Positions 46,208 through 58,767 of a stretch of DNA of 64,000 nt are shown in pieces. How positions within the stretch are numbered: the first letter of the stretch is position 1; every line of letters begins with the position of its first letter. The stretch lies in contig JAFEMH010000529.1 in the NCBI GenBank assembly GCA_022495995.1, forward strand, positions 434,001 through 498,000, read 5' to 3'. The translations under genes were made by a program, and so were the position numbers. The notes under the pieces were generated by a model. It saw only the letters and a list, made by a program, of their open reading frames with translations. It was not told where the DNA came from and made no database searches. The stretch comes from Adenophora triphylla var. japonica. Taxonomy: Eukaryota > Streptophyta > Magnoliopsida > Asterales > Campanulaceae.

Positions 46208-48600
46208 ATGGCAAAACGTGGGTAAGAGATAGATATTCGCGATATTGAGGGAGCTACTAAACAACGTAGCATTGTTGTGCGGATCTTGAGATTAGTAAAG
46301 CACACTGATAAAGAAGGAATGACTTCTTTTGATATGATATGCCTTGACTCTCAGGTTAGTTATCAAATACGCTTTAAATTAAAATATTTGTTATCATTCT
46401 TTTAATTTGTTGGAATAATAGATTTAATGAGATTTATTTTTATTAATAATACATTTTTTGAATCTATGATCCAAAAAATAGGGATCTAAGATTCAAGTGT
46501 TTGTCCACAAAAATTTTGCTGAAAACTTCAAGGATATGTTTATCGAATATGGAATTGTTAAGATTACTAATTTTGTTGTAATAAAGAATGAAATACAACA
46601 ATGGCAGAAGACCAGGGTTTAACCATCAATCAAAGTTGGTCTTTTTCTTTGCGACTAAAGTATCCACTGTCGATACTCCCATCTCTATTTCTGATCATGG
46701 TCTTCAGTTATCTTCTTTTGAGGATATTGTAAAAGGTGGAATTTCAATCCCAACTGAGGATTGGATGTTGGGTAAGTATTAGTATTTATTAGTATTGTTA
46801 GTTGTAATTGATGTTGAATGCAATGTTATCCATCATTTGTCTCAAATGTAGTGAAATAATGTATTTTCCTATGGTTTTTTAGATGTCATTGGTGAAGTGT
46901 TTTTGCCCCTGGGCGAAGCTCAGTTCATCCAATCGCGTAATGCTAAGTTGCTCGACGTCGAACTGATTGATACAAAGTAGGTATAAATTGACTTTAATAT
47001 GATTATTTTACAATACGTTTTAATCTTATTAATTAACAAAATTCATATCAAATTGCAGATGAAATGCATTAATTACAGTTTTATGGGACAATCATGCTGA
47101 AGATATGAAAAAATTCATAAATGGTAGAGCTGATTTTGTTGACGAACCGGTAATTTTGATACTACATATGGTTCAAGTGTCTATGTTTAAAGGTTAGTGT
47201 TTTCTAAATTTTAGTAAAGTTTTATGATATTATCTTTACCTTAGTATCATTTAATAATGTAAATTTCATTTTGTTAGATCAACTACGCGTTGGTACAATG
47301 AAGAATTGGACTAAGATGTTCATTAATCCACTATTTACTGCAGTAAAAGATTTCCTCCAAATGTTAGTGAAATATACATTAAGCAAATTATATGATTTTG
47401 AATACAGAAAATAGTAGCTACATAATTACTATAATTAATTATATTACCTAAATATTATTAGGCGTGGCCCTGAGCGTCCGACAATTAATCGCAGCAGAAG
47501 TCTTATAACAAATATTAGTCAGAATAGAAGTGGTGATGATTGGTTAAAACCAACCGATATCATGGTTGTTAGCGACTTACTCAGCAGTAATGAGGTATAT
47601 CATACAATTCATTAAACACTTCATTCACTAAGCCGCATTATTATATAAACAAATTTAAAGATTTTAAAGTCCATTCTAACAAATATGTTAATATTTTTGT
47701 GACCAGTTTGGGGTAAAAAATGTCTTGGCTACAATAACTGATATTGACCTTGACAATGGATGATACTACGATGGTTGTGACAAATATAACTGTACAAAGG
47801 GACTAAATAAGGGTTCTAAGTTTTGTGAAAAGTGCAAAAGGATGCTGAAAGTGTAATTCCAAGGTATGAATTATTATTTTGAATCATCTTTTTATAGCGC
47901 AACAAGTTATAAATTGTGTGATCAATTGATATTTATTTTTTTTAATTAGGTTCAAAATCAGGATTGAGGTGATGGATGATGATAATATCTCAGCTCATTT
48001 CATGTTATTTGATAGTGCAGCCACATACCTGCTTAATGAGTCAGCTAAAAATATTTTATCAAATGTGAAATAGGTATTCACTTTTATTTTTCAAATACTT
48101 AAAAATTTATAGACAATTGGTAGTAAATATTATCTAATATTTTTACGTAAACATGGTACTTTGCCCAAAGGTTTAAGCCCTTTGTTGGATATGGAATGCA
48201 TATTCAAAGTTGATTTTAACAAAACAACACAGGAGAAGGCCGATAACAATCGCAGCTTCACAGTTAAAAAGATAACAAATGATGCCTCGATAATCTCTCA
48301 GTATTGTGCCTTGATAAATAAAGATGTAAGCAAAAATACCGTTTAATTCTTTAATATACCGACATTTTGGAAAACGTCTTCACTGTTATATTATAATTTA
48401 AAGGAGACTATATAACTATTTATATTTTATTTCTTTCTTATGCAAGAGGTTGTTTCCAAGCTTAAAGTAATAGACGCGGACGAAACTGATTTAATTGAAG
48501 TTGTTGGTGATAGTGCCGAAGACAATACTCCAAAGAAGCGTAAGCTTATTGAAGCAAATGATATCATGATACCCAGTTGTCAATTACAAAAGTTAAAATG
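46208..48600 (+). pseudogene. Helitron RPA70-like single-strand DNA-binding protein gene
   Basis: About ten exons can be followed: first 46208-46354 (IVVRILRLVKHTDKEGMTSF), then 46482 on (GSKIQVFVHKNFAENF), a third from about 46883 (DVIGEVFLPLGEAQF), later KMFINPLFTAV, a zinc-ribbon-like part (GCDKYNCTKGLNKGSKFCEK) near 47775-47855, and a last exon with PKKRK, a likely nuclear localisation signal, ending about 48600. This matches plant replication protein A large-subunit homologues carried by Helitrons. In-frame stops at 46223-46225 and near 47760, plus a frame change near 46590, disable it. In intact elements the protein is thought to help rolling-circle replication in the nucleus. Confidence 0.85.
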
Positions 48601-49109
48601 AATATAAAGGAAGAGAAGTAGCATCTTTCGTACAACATTGGGGTTTTCGAGTTTTGAATTACGATTTTTTAGATTATTTCACTTGGTTTAACAATATGAT
48701 TGTATTTTTGGTTCTTATTTTGTTAGACATGGATTTGGTTAAACAATGTTTAATTATCTATTTGGTTAAATTTGATATTTAGTTTTTTTCATCTCATATT
48801 ATGTGTTATCTTTTTATCTCATTGTCGTTTCACATTTGGATAAATTTCACATTTGAAATATAAATATATTATATAATTTTATTTCATTAATATAAAATTT
48901 ATAAATTTACCTCTTTGTAAAGCCATACATATCATAACAGGTTCAAGATTATTTTATTTACAATTATTTTAATTAAAATTTAGAGAAATCTAGGTTTTAT
49001 CATAAAATTATTTTGAACTTGAATTGGTTAAATTAAATCTCAATTTATTACCTTTAAGGAACTATATTGATTTGCTGATTTGTGAATATTGTTCTGCTAT
49101 GTATTAGAT
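48601..49109. other. AT-rich DNA between RPA and helicase genes
   Basis: Presumed 3' UTR and spacer. The Rep nuclease region (two-His HUH motif and catalytic Tyr) would be expected upstream of 49110 but nothing of the kind is seen here. Confidence 0.5.
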
Positions 49110-49450
49110 TACAAGAAGAGGATGGGGTTGAAAGGTTCATTGATTGTAGATGTGTCTCTGCATGTGAGGCGATTTGGAGGATATATGGGTTTGATTTGCA
49201 TTATAGAACTATACCAGTTGAGCTGTTAGCTTTTCACATGAAGGGTGACCAGACTATACCTTTTCACGAAAGGAATTATATTGAAGATGTTCTTGAAAAA
49301 GCAGAGACTGTTAAAAAATCCCAACATGTTAAGTTGATGGAGTATAACCGTGATAATGAAGACGGTCTACATTTGAAATACTGTGAATTCCCGAGGTATT
49401 TTATGTGGGTAAAAAATAAACGTGAATGGTGCCACAGGAAAGATAGTCAA
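49110..49450 (+). pseudogene. Helitron Rep-helicase, central part (left of CACTA insertion)
   Basis: Reads FIDCRCVSACEAIWRIYGFD, then HMKGDQTIPFHE and LKYCEFPRYFMWV. This is the conserved linker between the Rep nuclease and helicase parts of plant Helitron proteins. The reading frame is interrupted after HRKDSQ by the CACTA element and resumes as FAIGRIYHV at 61021. Confidence 0.85.
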
Positions 49451-49465
49451 CACTACAAGAAAAGG

Positions 49466-49750
49466 GGCTATTTACGGCGCTCATTTACGGCGGTGGACAC
49501 GCGTCCGCCGTATATATCATATATATACGGCGGTTATGTATACCGCCGTATATAAGTAATATATACGGCGGTCTAGACCGCCGTAAATAAGTAAATACGT
49601 ATATTTGACATGGAGGCGTACGAGATCGAAGTTATATACGGCGGTGTATAAGTAGCCGCCGTATATAGTTAACTATTATCGGCGGTTTTGTACGCGTCCG
49701 CCGTAAATAGTTAACTATATACGGCGGTTTGTACGCGTCCGCCGTAAATG
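49466..49750. repeat. CACTA left subterminal repeats
   Basis: About a dozen copies of TACGGCGG or its complement CCGCCGTA, several as palindromes (TACGGCGGTCTAGACCGCCG). In En/Spm-type elements such repeats bind an element-encoded protein and are needed for transposition. Confidence 0.85.
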
Positions 49751-51329
49751 TCATTAAATACCGGGAAACCAAATTTCCCTATTCAGTTTCGCGGTATCTC
49801 TCCCTCTCTTTCTCTCCTCCATAGCGGCCATAGCAGCCTAGTGGCACCGACGATCTCCATAGCTAGGGCACGAACGAAGATCTCTTTCTCTCCTCCAAAT
49901 CAAAGCAGGTTGGTATTTACTTTTAATTTTTGGTTTTTATTGTTCTTGGTCTTGGTCTTACTCGGTCTCTCTTTCTCTCCTCTAGCGTATCTCAGCCTCT
50001 CTCTCCTCCACCGATTTCTTCAATCAACAACAATCGTATACATTTCTTTCCCTTTTCTAATTTACTTTTAATTTCCGGGTTTTTTTGTTCTTGGTGTTGG
50101 GAGTTATTGTTGATGTTGCTGTTTTTTTTGTTGTTGTCTGTTGTTGTGCCTAGAACATCTTTAATCTAAAGCTTGACTTTCTCGATTGACTATGGTTGAT
50201 AAATTTCTTTTATTTTGTGGGTAGGGGTTGGAGGTTGTTTAGTCACAGGTCGAGTTTCTATTATGAAGTAGTATTTTTTAGCCGAATTGCTTATGTTTAT
50301 GAACAATCTTAAATTGGTTTTATTTTATTCTCCGCCTTGTAATTTGCAACCTGAGTTTGAACTCAATTTTTACGTGTTCTGAGGTTCTTTTCCGTACTTT
50401 ATCTTTCTACTAAGTTTGCTTAAAAAATGCTTTAAAAATGTTCCGTATCATAATTTATAATAATTGCTTGATTAGAGATTTCACAATGTTTGTTACAAAG
50501 CATAAATGCCGACTATGTAAGCTTTATATTGTATCTTTTTCTTATTCAAAAGGTTGACTTACTTTTTCTTATTCAAAAGGTTGACTTACTCTTTGATATA
50601 TGTTGGTCTTTTAGCGTGTTTTTCTTTTGTGCTTAAGCCGATAATGCTATGTAAATTCAATCAATTATTGTTTTCCCTCAATGCTTGACTTTTTCTTACG
50701 CTAAGCTTCAAGTTTTATCCTAGTTATTTGCATATATTTTCTTTGCATCTCAAAACTTTCCTACCTCAGATTTCTACTTATATGTTGATACTTCCTTTTC
50801 CTAGTGACATGATCATGAATCTTGATACCAATGATTCCTTCTTGCTTTACTAAGATACTAAGTTGCCTCCAACAAATAGACAATACCTAGTCGTGGACTT
50901 CTTGTTTGAAGGCAAACCTTGTAAATTCCCTTAACTCTAGTGTGCCCGTAATCTCAATCTATTAGTCCATATATTGGTGTTGCGCACTTCAAAAAATAAT
51001 GTTGCGCACTTCAACCTAGTTCCTAAAAATAGTTTCAAATCTTTTGTTGCATGTGCATATTCTTTTTGCACATCAACCTAGTTCCTTAAATTAGCTTCTC
51101 AATTAGGGGGGCTTGTGAGAGAGAACGAATGATGTTGTCATAGGGTTATACTATATCATGGGCCCAAGTTCGACTAATAGGCTAGGCTCCAACAATGTAT
51201 ATTATCTATATCGAGCCAAAAGTTGTACATATTTAGACTATGTTTGTTTATGAGTTTATTTTTATTCTAAACTTTGTGTCTCTCGGTCTTATATATAGGT
51301 TGTATTTTAACGTTAAAAATATCAAGTCA
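49751..51329 (+). other. CACTA leader, non-coding
   Basis: CT-rich 5' UTR-like sequence at 49790-50040 with possible donors, then AT-rich intron-like DNA. Small open frames here match nothing. Precedes the transposase. Confidence 0.45.
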
Positions 51330-54300
51330 AGTCATATATGGACAAAAGTTGGATTGATTTGGATAATCGAATTTCAAATGAGTATTTGTGCTGGGTTGAC
51401 AACTTTCTCGATTTTGCATTCTCAAAAAAGTCTCGTTGGTGTTAAAGAAATATATTGTCCTTGTAAAAAATGCGCAAATCGTTACCAATAAGACCGTGCA
51501 ACCGTGAGATCACATTGTATTGCAGTGGGATTTCAAAAGATTACAAGAATTGGATTAGGCACGGGAAGAGTACATTTCGGCGCGTAAGAATGATAATAAT
51601 GATAGGACAACCGAAGATGGCATTGAAATTGAATTGGGCGTGCAAGATTGTATGAGGCGAATGGTACATGAAGGGATGGGTATGCCTGATAGTAACCAGC
51701 CAGAATTGAAGAAATCGTACAATCGGCATGCATCCACCGCAAAGTTTCTTAGACTTTTGAGAGATGCCGATCAAGCCTTGTGGGAAGGGTGTGATAAGTT
51801 TACAAAGACTCTCATTTATTGTAGAACTTATGCACTGGAAGGCTAATTATCGAGTGACCAGATAAGGGATTTACTTCTTTATTAAAAATTTTCATTAGGG
51901 CATTGCCTCGGCCAAATGAAAGTGCCAAGTTCCTATCGTGAGGCGTACAAGATGATCGCGGATTTGGGTTTTAGTTATAAAACGTGGGACGCGTGCATTA
52001 ATCATTGTATGTTGTTTCGAAATGAAACCGAAAAACTTACTAAATGTGAAATTTGTGGAGCCTCTAGATATAAGCAACAAGAAGAAGGGGGTAGCGGTGA
52101 AGGTGCGGAAACAAGTGGCAAGAATAAACTTCCCAAGCGGTAGCGATGAAGAAAGTATGGTATTTTCCCTTAAAGCCAAGGTTGCAAAGGTTGTATTGGT
52201 CATCTAAGACCGCGACACTCATGAGATGGCATGCCGAGAAAAGAATAGACGATGGTGTGCCGAGGCATCCCGCAGACTCTCGTGCGTGGAAGAAATTCGA
52301 TGAACGTTATCCATTATTTTCAAGTGAAATTCGAAATGTTAGATTGGGATTAGCATCTCGACGGATTTAATCCTTTCGTAACAATGACTATATCTCACAA
52401 GATTACTTGGCCGGTTATGCTTATGCCATACAATCTTCCACCTTGGTTATGCATGAAATGTACCATATTTCTTCTTGTCGGTGCTTACTCAAGGCCCAAA
52501 AGGGCCGGCAACAAGATAGATGTGTATCTCCAACCGTTAATTGATGAGTTGAAGGAATTGTGGGAAGATGGTATATCAACTTATGATGCATCAAGGAACG
52601 AGTTGTTTACTTTACGAGCTTCACTATTGTGGACAATAAATGACTTTCCCGCATATGGAATGTTGTCTGGATGGAGCACTAAAGGTGAATATGCTTGCCC
52701 TTGTTGCAATGTGAGACCTCAAGCACGATGGTTGAATCATGGTGGCAAGTATTGTTATATTGGTCATCGACGCTTCTTGCCTAGGAGTCATGCTTTTCGT
52801 AAGGATAAAGGCTCTTTTGATGGTACTCATGAAGTGAGAGATAAGCCCAAGTTATTGTTTGGAACAAAATTGCTTAAACAAGTTGAAAATATGGAAACAG
52901 TATAAAATAGAAGATGTTATTAAAAAGAGGAAAAGAGAAGAGGGTGAGAAGCAACAAGCCAAGTTGGAGAAAAGAAAGGTTCCTAAGTTGTGTCACAATT
53001 GGAAAAAGAGGAGTATCTTCTTTGAGTTGCCTTATTGGGCAAATAATCATGTTCGTCATAATCTTGATGTTATGCACATTGAAAAAATGTGTGTGATAAT
53101 GTGCTACATACTCTGTTAGGTACCTCAAGGGGAAATCAAAAGATAATGATAAAGCAAGAAAAGACCTAAAAGTGATGAACATTCGAAAACCATTGCGTCT
53201 ACAAAAGCTTCCATCCGGCAAAGATATTATGCCTCCGCTCGGTTTACAATGAGTAAGAAGCATAAAGACACATTCTTGAAAGTTCTAAAGGGAGTCAAAG
53301 TCCCCGATGGCTACTCGTCAAACATATCTCGTTGTGTACATCTAGAGGAAAGAGCTATTTGGGGTCTTAAGAGCCATGATAGTCATATTTTGCTCCAACA
53401 ACTACTCCCTTTAGTCGTTCGAAAAGTGTTGCCTACTTCGTTGTAAAAGCCATCATTGAGTTGGCAAATTTCTTTAGGCAATTATCCTCAAAGGTGAATA
53501 CACTTGCCGATCTCGAAAAGATACAAGATCGGATGGGGGCACATCCTTGGCTATGTGCTCTCGAGAAAATATTCCCACCAAATTTTCTTTGATGTTATGG
53601 AGCACTTGCCGGTGCATTTAGCCGAGGAGGCCTTGCTAGCGTGCCCAATACAATTTCGTTGGATGTATCCGGTAGAGAGGTACATCCATATTAAATTTAC
53701 TTTGAAAAAAGTTAAATTCTTTTTACATCCGCTTTAGCATGAGTAAATGTTTTTGTAGGTTTCTACTTACATTAAAATTATATGTTCGAAATCGAGCCCA
53801 TCCCGAGGCCTCCATAGCTAAGGCAATTGTGGCCGAAGAATGCATGACTTTTGTACGCAATATTTGGATGACATTGAGACAAAGTCCAATCGTCCTAGAA
53901 GAAATGATGATGAAGGTGATGAAGTTAGGCCGCTTTGTAGGAAAAGAAGAGGTAATTAGCCTTGATTACATCACACGAGTACAAGCGCATAGATATGTGC
54001 TTTTCAATACCGAAGATGTTGAACAATACCTAGAGTAAGTGATTCCTTACATGAGGCTTACATTCCTTATATCTTTTATATTTCAAATTAATACTTAATT
54101 CATATTTTCGATCCGCTCGTAATGCATCGTGTACATTTGAGGAGACATTACCTCGTAATCAACGACATCTTATAGAGAAAGAACATAATGATAAGTTTGT
54201 TAGCCGGTTTAAGGATTATGTAAGTATGAAACCACATTCATATAATAGTTTCAATTTATCGTTTTAAATATTTTCTTATTAAATTTTGTTTTTTATAAAA

Positions 54301-55021
54301 GGTATGCACGACGAAAGATGTAGTGCCCGAAAGAATTACGAGTCTTGCATTGGGTCCTCATATGGATGCGAGGCGGTATAAGTCTTACATAATAAATGGT
54401 TTTCGATTTCGAGTGAAGGATGTCGATAGACGAAGGAAAACTCAAAATAGTGGAGTCATCTTGAATGCAAGTGTGACAAGTTTTGCAAGCCGAAAGGATA
54501 ATAATCCCATTGTAGGGGATGTTAACTTCTACGGGAGTTGATTGAGATCCTTGAAATTCGTTATAGCAACTCAATAAGATTTGTATTGTTTAAATGTGAT
54601 TGGGTTGATAACCGGACAGTGCAAGATGGAAGATGAGCAAAAATTTACTCTTGTAAACTTCAATCACAAGTTGTATAAGGATAATCGAGTTGGTGATGAA
54701 CCATTCATATTAGCATCTCAAGCCGAGCAAGTTTGGTATGTTAAAGATCCTATAGAAAGTGATTGGAAAGTTGTGATGAGGATTACGCCAAGAGATAGTT
54801 TTGACATATATTCAAATGATGATAAACAAGTTGCAAATTCGATTCCACAATTGGTACCATTTTGCTCACAAAATCTGGATGAAAATGTTGCTAACGAAGA
54901 AGCATCGTGGGTGCGAGAGGGAGTTGATGGGGTCGAGATTGAAACTACTAATATCAATGACCTAGATGTTGATATGGCCGATAATGATGATGTTGATATG
55001 GCCGATAATGATGATGATTAG
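51330..55021 (+). pseudogene. CACTA TNP2-type transposase
   Basis: The order of conserved parts is recognisable. A transposase-associated domain at 51340-51570 has a Cys cluster (YCPCKKCANRYQ). The TNP2 body follows (MKVPSSYREAYKMIADLGF, KCEICGASRY, RWHAEKRIDDGVPRHPADSR, GEYACPCCNVRP, VRHNLDVMHIEK). DUF4218-like (FFDVMEHLPVHLAEEALLA, FRWMYPVERY) and DUF4216-like (ITSLALGPHMDARRYKSYII) parts come next. The C-terminus is acidic, ending 55021. At least six frame changes or stops break it. TNP2/TnpD is the catalytic transposase acting on the CACTA ends in the nucleus. Confidence 0.9.
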
Positions 55022-55029
55022 TTTGAGTA

Positions 55030-55210
55030 GTATTTGTTTAGATCTTATTTGCTTACTATTTACTAAGACAATGTTATTACTTAAGTTTCATGTTTCAATC
55101 AAACTTCTTATTTTTGTATGGTTGAATATTAATATTGTTACTTCTATATAATATGTATTTGTTTAGGTCTTATTTGCTTACTATTTACTAAGACAATGTT
55201 ATTACTAAAA
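55030..55210 (+). repeat. 3' UTR repeat, first pair of copies
   Basis: Two partial copies of a unit reading ATTTGCTTACTATTTACTAA and TTTCATGTTTCAATCAAACT. The same unit occurs twice more at about 56690-56925, flanking the Athila-like gene. Confidence 0.82.
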
Positions 55211-55254
55211 TTTGTGTCTCTCCGTCTTATGTATAGGTGGTTTTTGTGTTGAAA

Positions 55255-56692
55255 ATATGCCTCCTAAGGAGAGAGAGGGTAGCAACAAGAGGGGTAGACA
55301 AAACCCGCCGCCCGTAGTCCCAAATGATCCGTATATGGGATTGACCCAATTGACCGCCGCTCAAAAGAAAAAATGGCGGAATTTGGAGGGTAGGAAATTT
55401 CAAGTCACCACTTTCCTTCATTTGCCGGTGTTGGGGATTTGGGTTTAGAGACGTTAGTAACAGAATTGATGACGCAAGCCGGGTTAGGTAATTTCTGGGG
55501 AAGACTCCATCTACGTATTTGAGATATTCACTTGAGTTCCTTTCAACTTTGGAGGTAGGCCGGGGGTCACAAGAAAATACTATTCGGTTTCATATGAATG
55601 ATGAAGCCTATCGAGTGGATTATGATGAGTTGAGGCAAATCTTTGGGGTTGATCAGCCGAGAGGAAACTGGGTCGAGTCTGATGGGGGGACTTGTTTTTT
55701 CTTTTCGGAGCTCACAGATTGCCCCGCAAAAAATACCTTAGGGCTTCCTCTCTTTCTCACCCGGCTTGGAAATTATTTTACAGAGGTCTATCTATGTCTT
55801 GGTTGGCAAACGGAGAGCCCGCTCAATTGAATGTGGCTATGGTAAACCTTTTGCGAACGGGGTTGAGGAGTTTTCGGGTGATTCCCGATTGGGTTGATAT
55901 TTTTGTTCGGAGATGTGAGGCATTTGCCCTTACCAAAAAGGGAAACATATCAATAGGGGGATGATCACATTGATTGCTTGAAGCTTGTGTGGGTGAACCA
56001 AACCCGAGGCGATGAGATTGATGGGGGCACGAGTTTTTATTCGTAGACCGGCTAGTGCGGTATGACAAGTTTGTGAGGGACCAGGAGGGCGACGGACAAC
56101 GGAGTCTTTATTATTTGAATATGGTACTCCCGGGAGGACGGTCCGCGTGTGGTAGGGGCCACGTTTCCGAGTGGTGAACAAGCCGCATTGGCGTATGCCC
56201 GGTGTTGATGATCAAATGGATCCCGTTGATGAGGAGGATGATGAGGAGCAGGAAGAGGAGGATCGGGAGAGACAGGGTGGTCGGGGAGGAGAGGAGAACC
56301 AGAGCCGGCGGGGTTCTTTTGATCGGTGGGATACCATGAGGGCATTTTTGGAGGAGCAGAGCGATCAAGGATCGCTCGGGAGCAAGAGCCGACATGCTTT
56401 GGAGGATGCTTTAGATGGGGGAGGTTATCGCTCGGGAACGAGTCGACGGACTTTAGAGGATGCTAGATGGGGAGGTGCAAGATCGGTTTGAGGGTTGGAA
56501 GATGAAACTGCCATTTTGGGAGCCCAGTATACGCAGTGGAGGCTTGGGCGATGCGAGACAGAGCCCCGGAGTTACGAGCCGCTCAGAGGATTATTTGACT
56601 ATGATGCATTCGAGAACCCCTTTGCTCGTGCACGGGAGCGTTCTTCCCGTCAGACCTACTATCGTGGACAAACCTCCGGCTCTCATCGGTGA
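55255..56692 (+). pseudogene. Athila-ORF1-like (retrotransposon ORF1) gene carried by the CACTA element
   Basis: Starts at an ATG (MPPKEREGSNKRGR). After a frame change near 55430 it continues LETLVTELMTQAGLGNFWG and YSLEFLSTLEV, then DEAYRVDYDELRQIFG. This pattern resembles ORF1 proteins of Athila-type Ty3/gypsy elements, which are also found as extra genes in CACTA elements. The C-terminal part is acidic and Arg/Gly-rich (DEEDDEEQEEEDRERQGGRG, 56220-56300). Frame changes near 55740 and 55960 and stops near 56000 disable it. Function unknown. Confidence 0.55.
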
Positions 56693-56925
56693 TGTTATTA
56701 TTGTGATGTTATTATTAATGTTTCATGTTTCAATCAAACTTGTTATTTTGTATGGTTGAATATTAATATTGTTAATTGTAATATGTATTTGTTTAGATCT
56801 TATTTGCTTACTATTACTAAGACAATGTTATTACTTATGTTTCATATTTCAATCAAACTTGTTATTTTGTATGGTTGGATTGAATATTAATATTGTTAAT
56901 TGTAATATGTATTTGTTCTCGCTTC
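56690..56925 (+). repeat. 3' UTR repeat, second pair of copies
   Basis: Two copies of about 120 bp with GTTTCAATCAAACTTGTTAT and TATGTATTTGTTTAGATCTT, matching 55030-55210. Confidence 0.85.
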
Positions 56926-57980
56926 TTTTGATCAAACTCTTATTTCCTACAGGATCTTGTTGCGGCGACTTACTTTCTACCTCCGTCATCTGCTAGCTTC
57001 TCCAGTACTCCTTTTACTTTGGGATGTCCCCGCCTCGCTTCCCCACCGATTTGGTACCGCGCGGAGCCCCAAATTTCCCCCCGTACTATTTTATACTTTT
57101 TCTGTATCAAGCAAGGCTTGCCCTATAGTGTTGTTGTTGTTGTTGTTCCTTGTGGTTGTTGTTCCCCCTGCCCCGCTTCCCCACCGATTTGGTATTTGTT
57201 TTTTGTTAAATGTGACATATAACAAATGTGTCCACAACCCGCGGAGCCCCCCGTAATGTCATGTTTGTTGTTCCCCCGCCCGCTTCCCACTCAAATCACA
57301 TATTTTGGAGGTAATACACCACATATTTTGTATTTAAGCGATGAAATTGAATTTGCAATGCCCTCTTTATACTCTCTCAACCTTGAAGGGACTACTTTCA
57401 AATTTATTAGCATATTTTGCTGCTTGTTTTGGAAAAACTATCTATCAATATCTGATAACAGATATGATCCAGAATCCAAACACACAAGGTCTCAAGTTTC
57501 TATAGGTTTGAATGCACCAGCTTGTTTTGAGAATCTACCATTTTTCTAAATTTTCCTCAAAACCTTGGAATCCAAACTAGGTGACACTGTCTGAATTCAG
57601 ATTAGGCAAGAAAATGAAGGTTAATATAGTCAATTATTTATAAAAAGAATCCTAAAATTGAAAAATACTTTTCAAATGGGATGGCCAAAAAAGGAATGCA
57701 TCTTTTCTATTGGGATGGAGGTTGTATCACCAAAATACTGCAGGTAGTTATCGGCGAGCAAAGAAGACCATTAAGGGCTATGATTATGAAGCATGCCACC
57801 CCGGGGAGAATTTCCCCATGTAAGGTGGAAAGTCTACTGTATTAGTATGTGTATGTGTGACACATAATATTGGCTAGTAAAAATCTGCTCTCGCTTTCGT
57901 CTTTGCTTTGCTTTTGTTAGGTCGCACTCATGTCGTACTCCCCTGTTATCTTTCGCTTTTGTGTGTTTAGGGTCTCAAGT

Positions 57981-58063
<83 letters not shown>

Positions 58064-58767
58064 CTCTTGTTAATCTCTTTGTATCATTCCATCTCCTAAT
58101 GCAATGAGCTCTTTTTTTCTCTATGCTAATTATTGCTACATATGTCAATTTCAACTTCAATGAGCTCAAGTATACTTTATACTTTTAATGAAAACGATAC
58201 TTGGTATATAGGTGGAAACCATTAACCTTCCTGTATCGCTCCCTAACCCGGGCTTGGGATAAATTGTGGTCTAACAATCCCATCGTCGGTATCATTTTCT
58301 TTAAAAAAAAATGAAAAAAAAAAAGAAAAGTTGTTGTTCTTCTTTGTTTTGTTGTTGTTCTTTGTTTGTTGTTGTTGTTCTTTTTGTTGTTGTTGTTATT
58401 CTTCTTTGTTTTGTTGTTATTCTTCTTGTTTTGTTGTTATTCTTTGTTTTGTTGTTGTTGTTCTTCTTTGTTTTGTTATTGTTATTCTTCTTTGTTTTGT
58501 TGTTGTTATTCTTCTTTGTTTTGTTGTTGTTCTTTGTTTTTGTCAATGTTCATATTTCTATATCTACCTTGTAGTATTACAATTGTATATTGGAAGCATT
58601 GTTATTCTATAAGGCCATTTATAAGACCAATATATGGTCTTATACATGATACATAAGACCTATAATAAATTTATAGGTCTTATACATATATTATAAGATT
58701 GTTTTTTGGGTCCTTTACTTGGTTTATCCAATTCTTGTGCTATAATTGAATTGTCATATGACAGATA
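56926..58767. other. CACTA interior spacer with microsatellites
   Basis: No gene. A duplicated phrase CGCTTCCCCACCGATTTGGT occurs at about 57037 and 57174. AGGTCTCAAGTTTCTATA occurs at about 57487 and a close version at 57970. An (AT)n tract lies at 57985-58062. Bases 58195-58300 resemble the leader of the LTR element at 23730-23850. A TTG/TTC-rich tract follows at 58325-58545. Confidence 0.6.
57985..58062. repeat. (AT)n microsatellite
   Basis: Uninterrupted alternation of A and T for about 78 bases. Confidence 0.97.

Noticed and set aside
58301..58656. Cys/Val/Leu-rich or Thr/Lys-rich proteins
   Set aside because: Shadow frames of a TTG/TTC low-complexity tract; all frames are open for compositional reasons.
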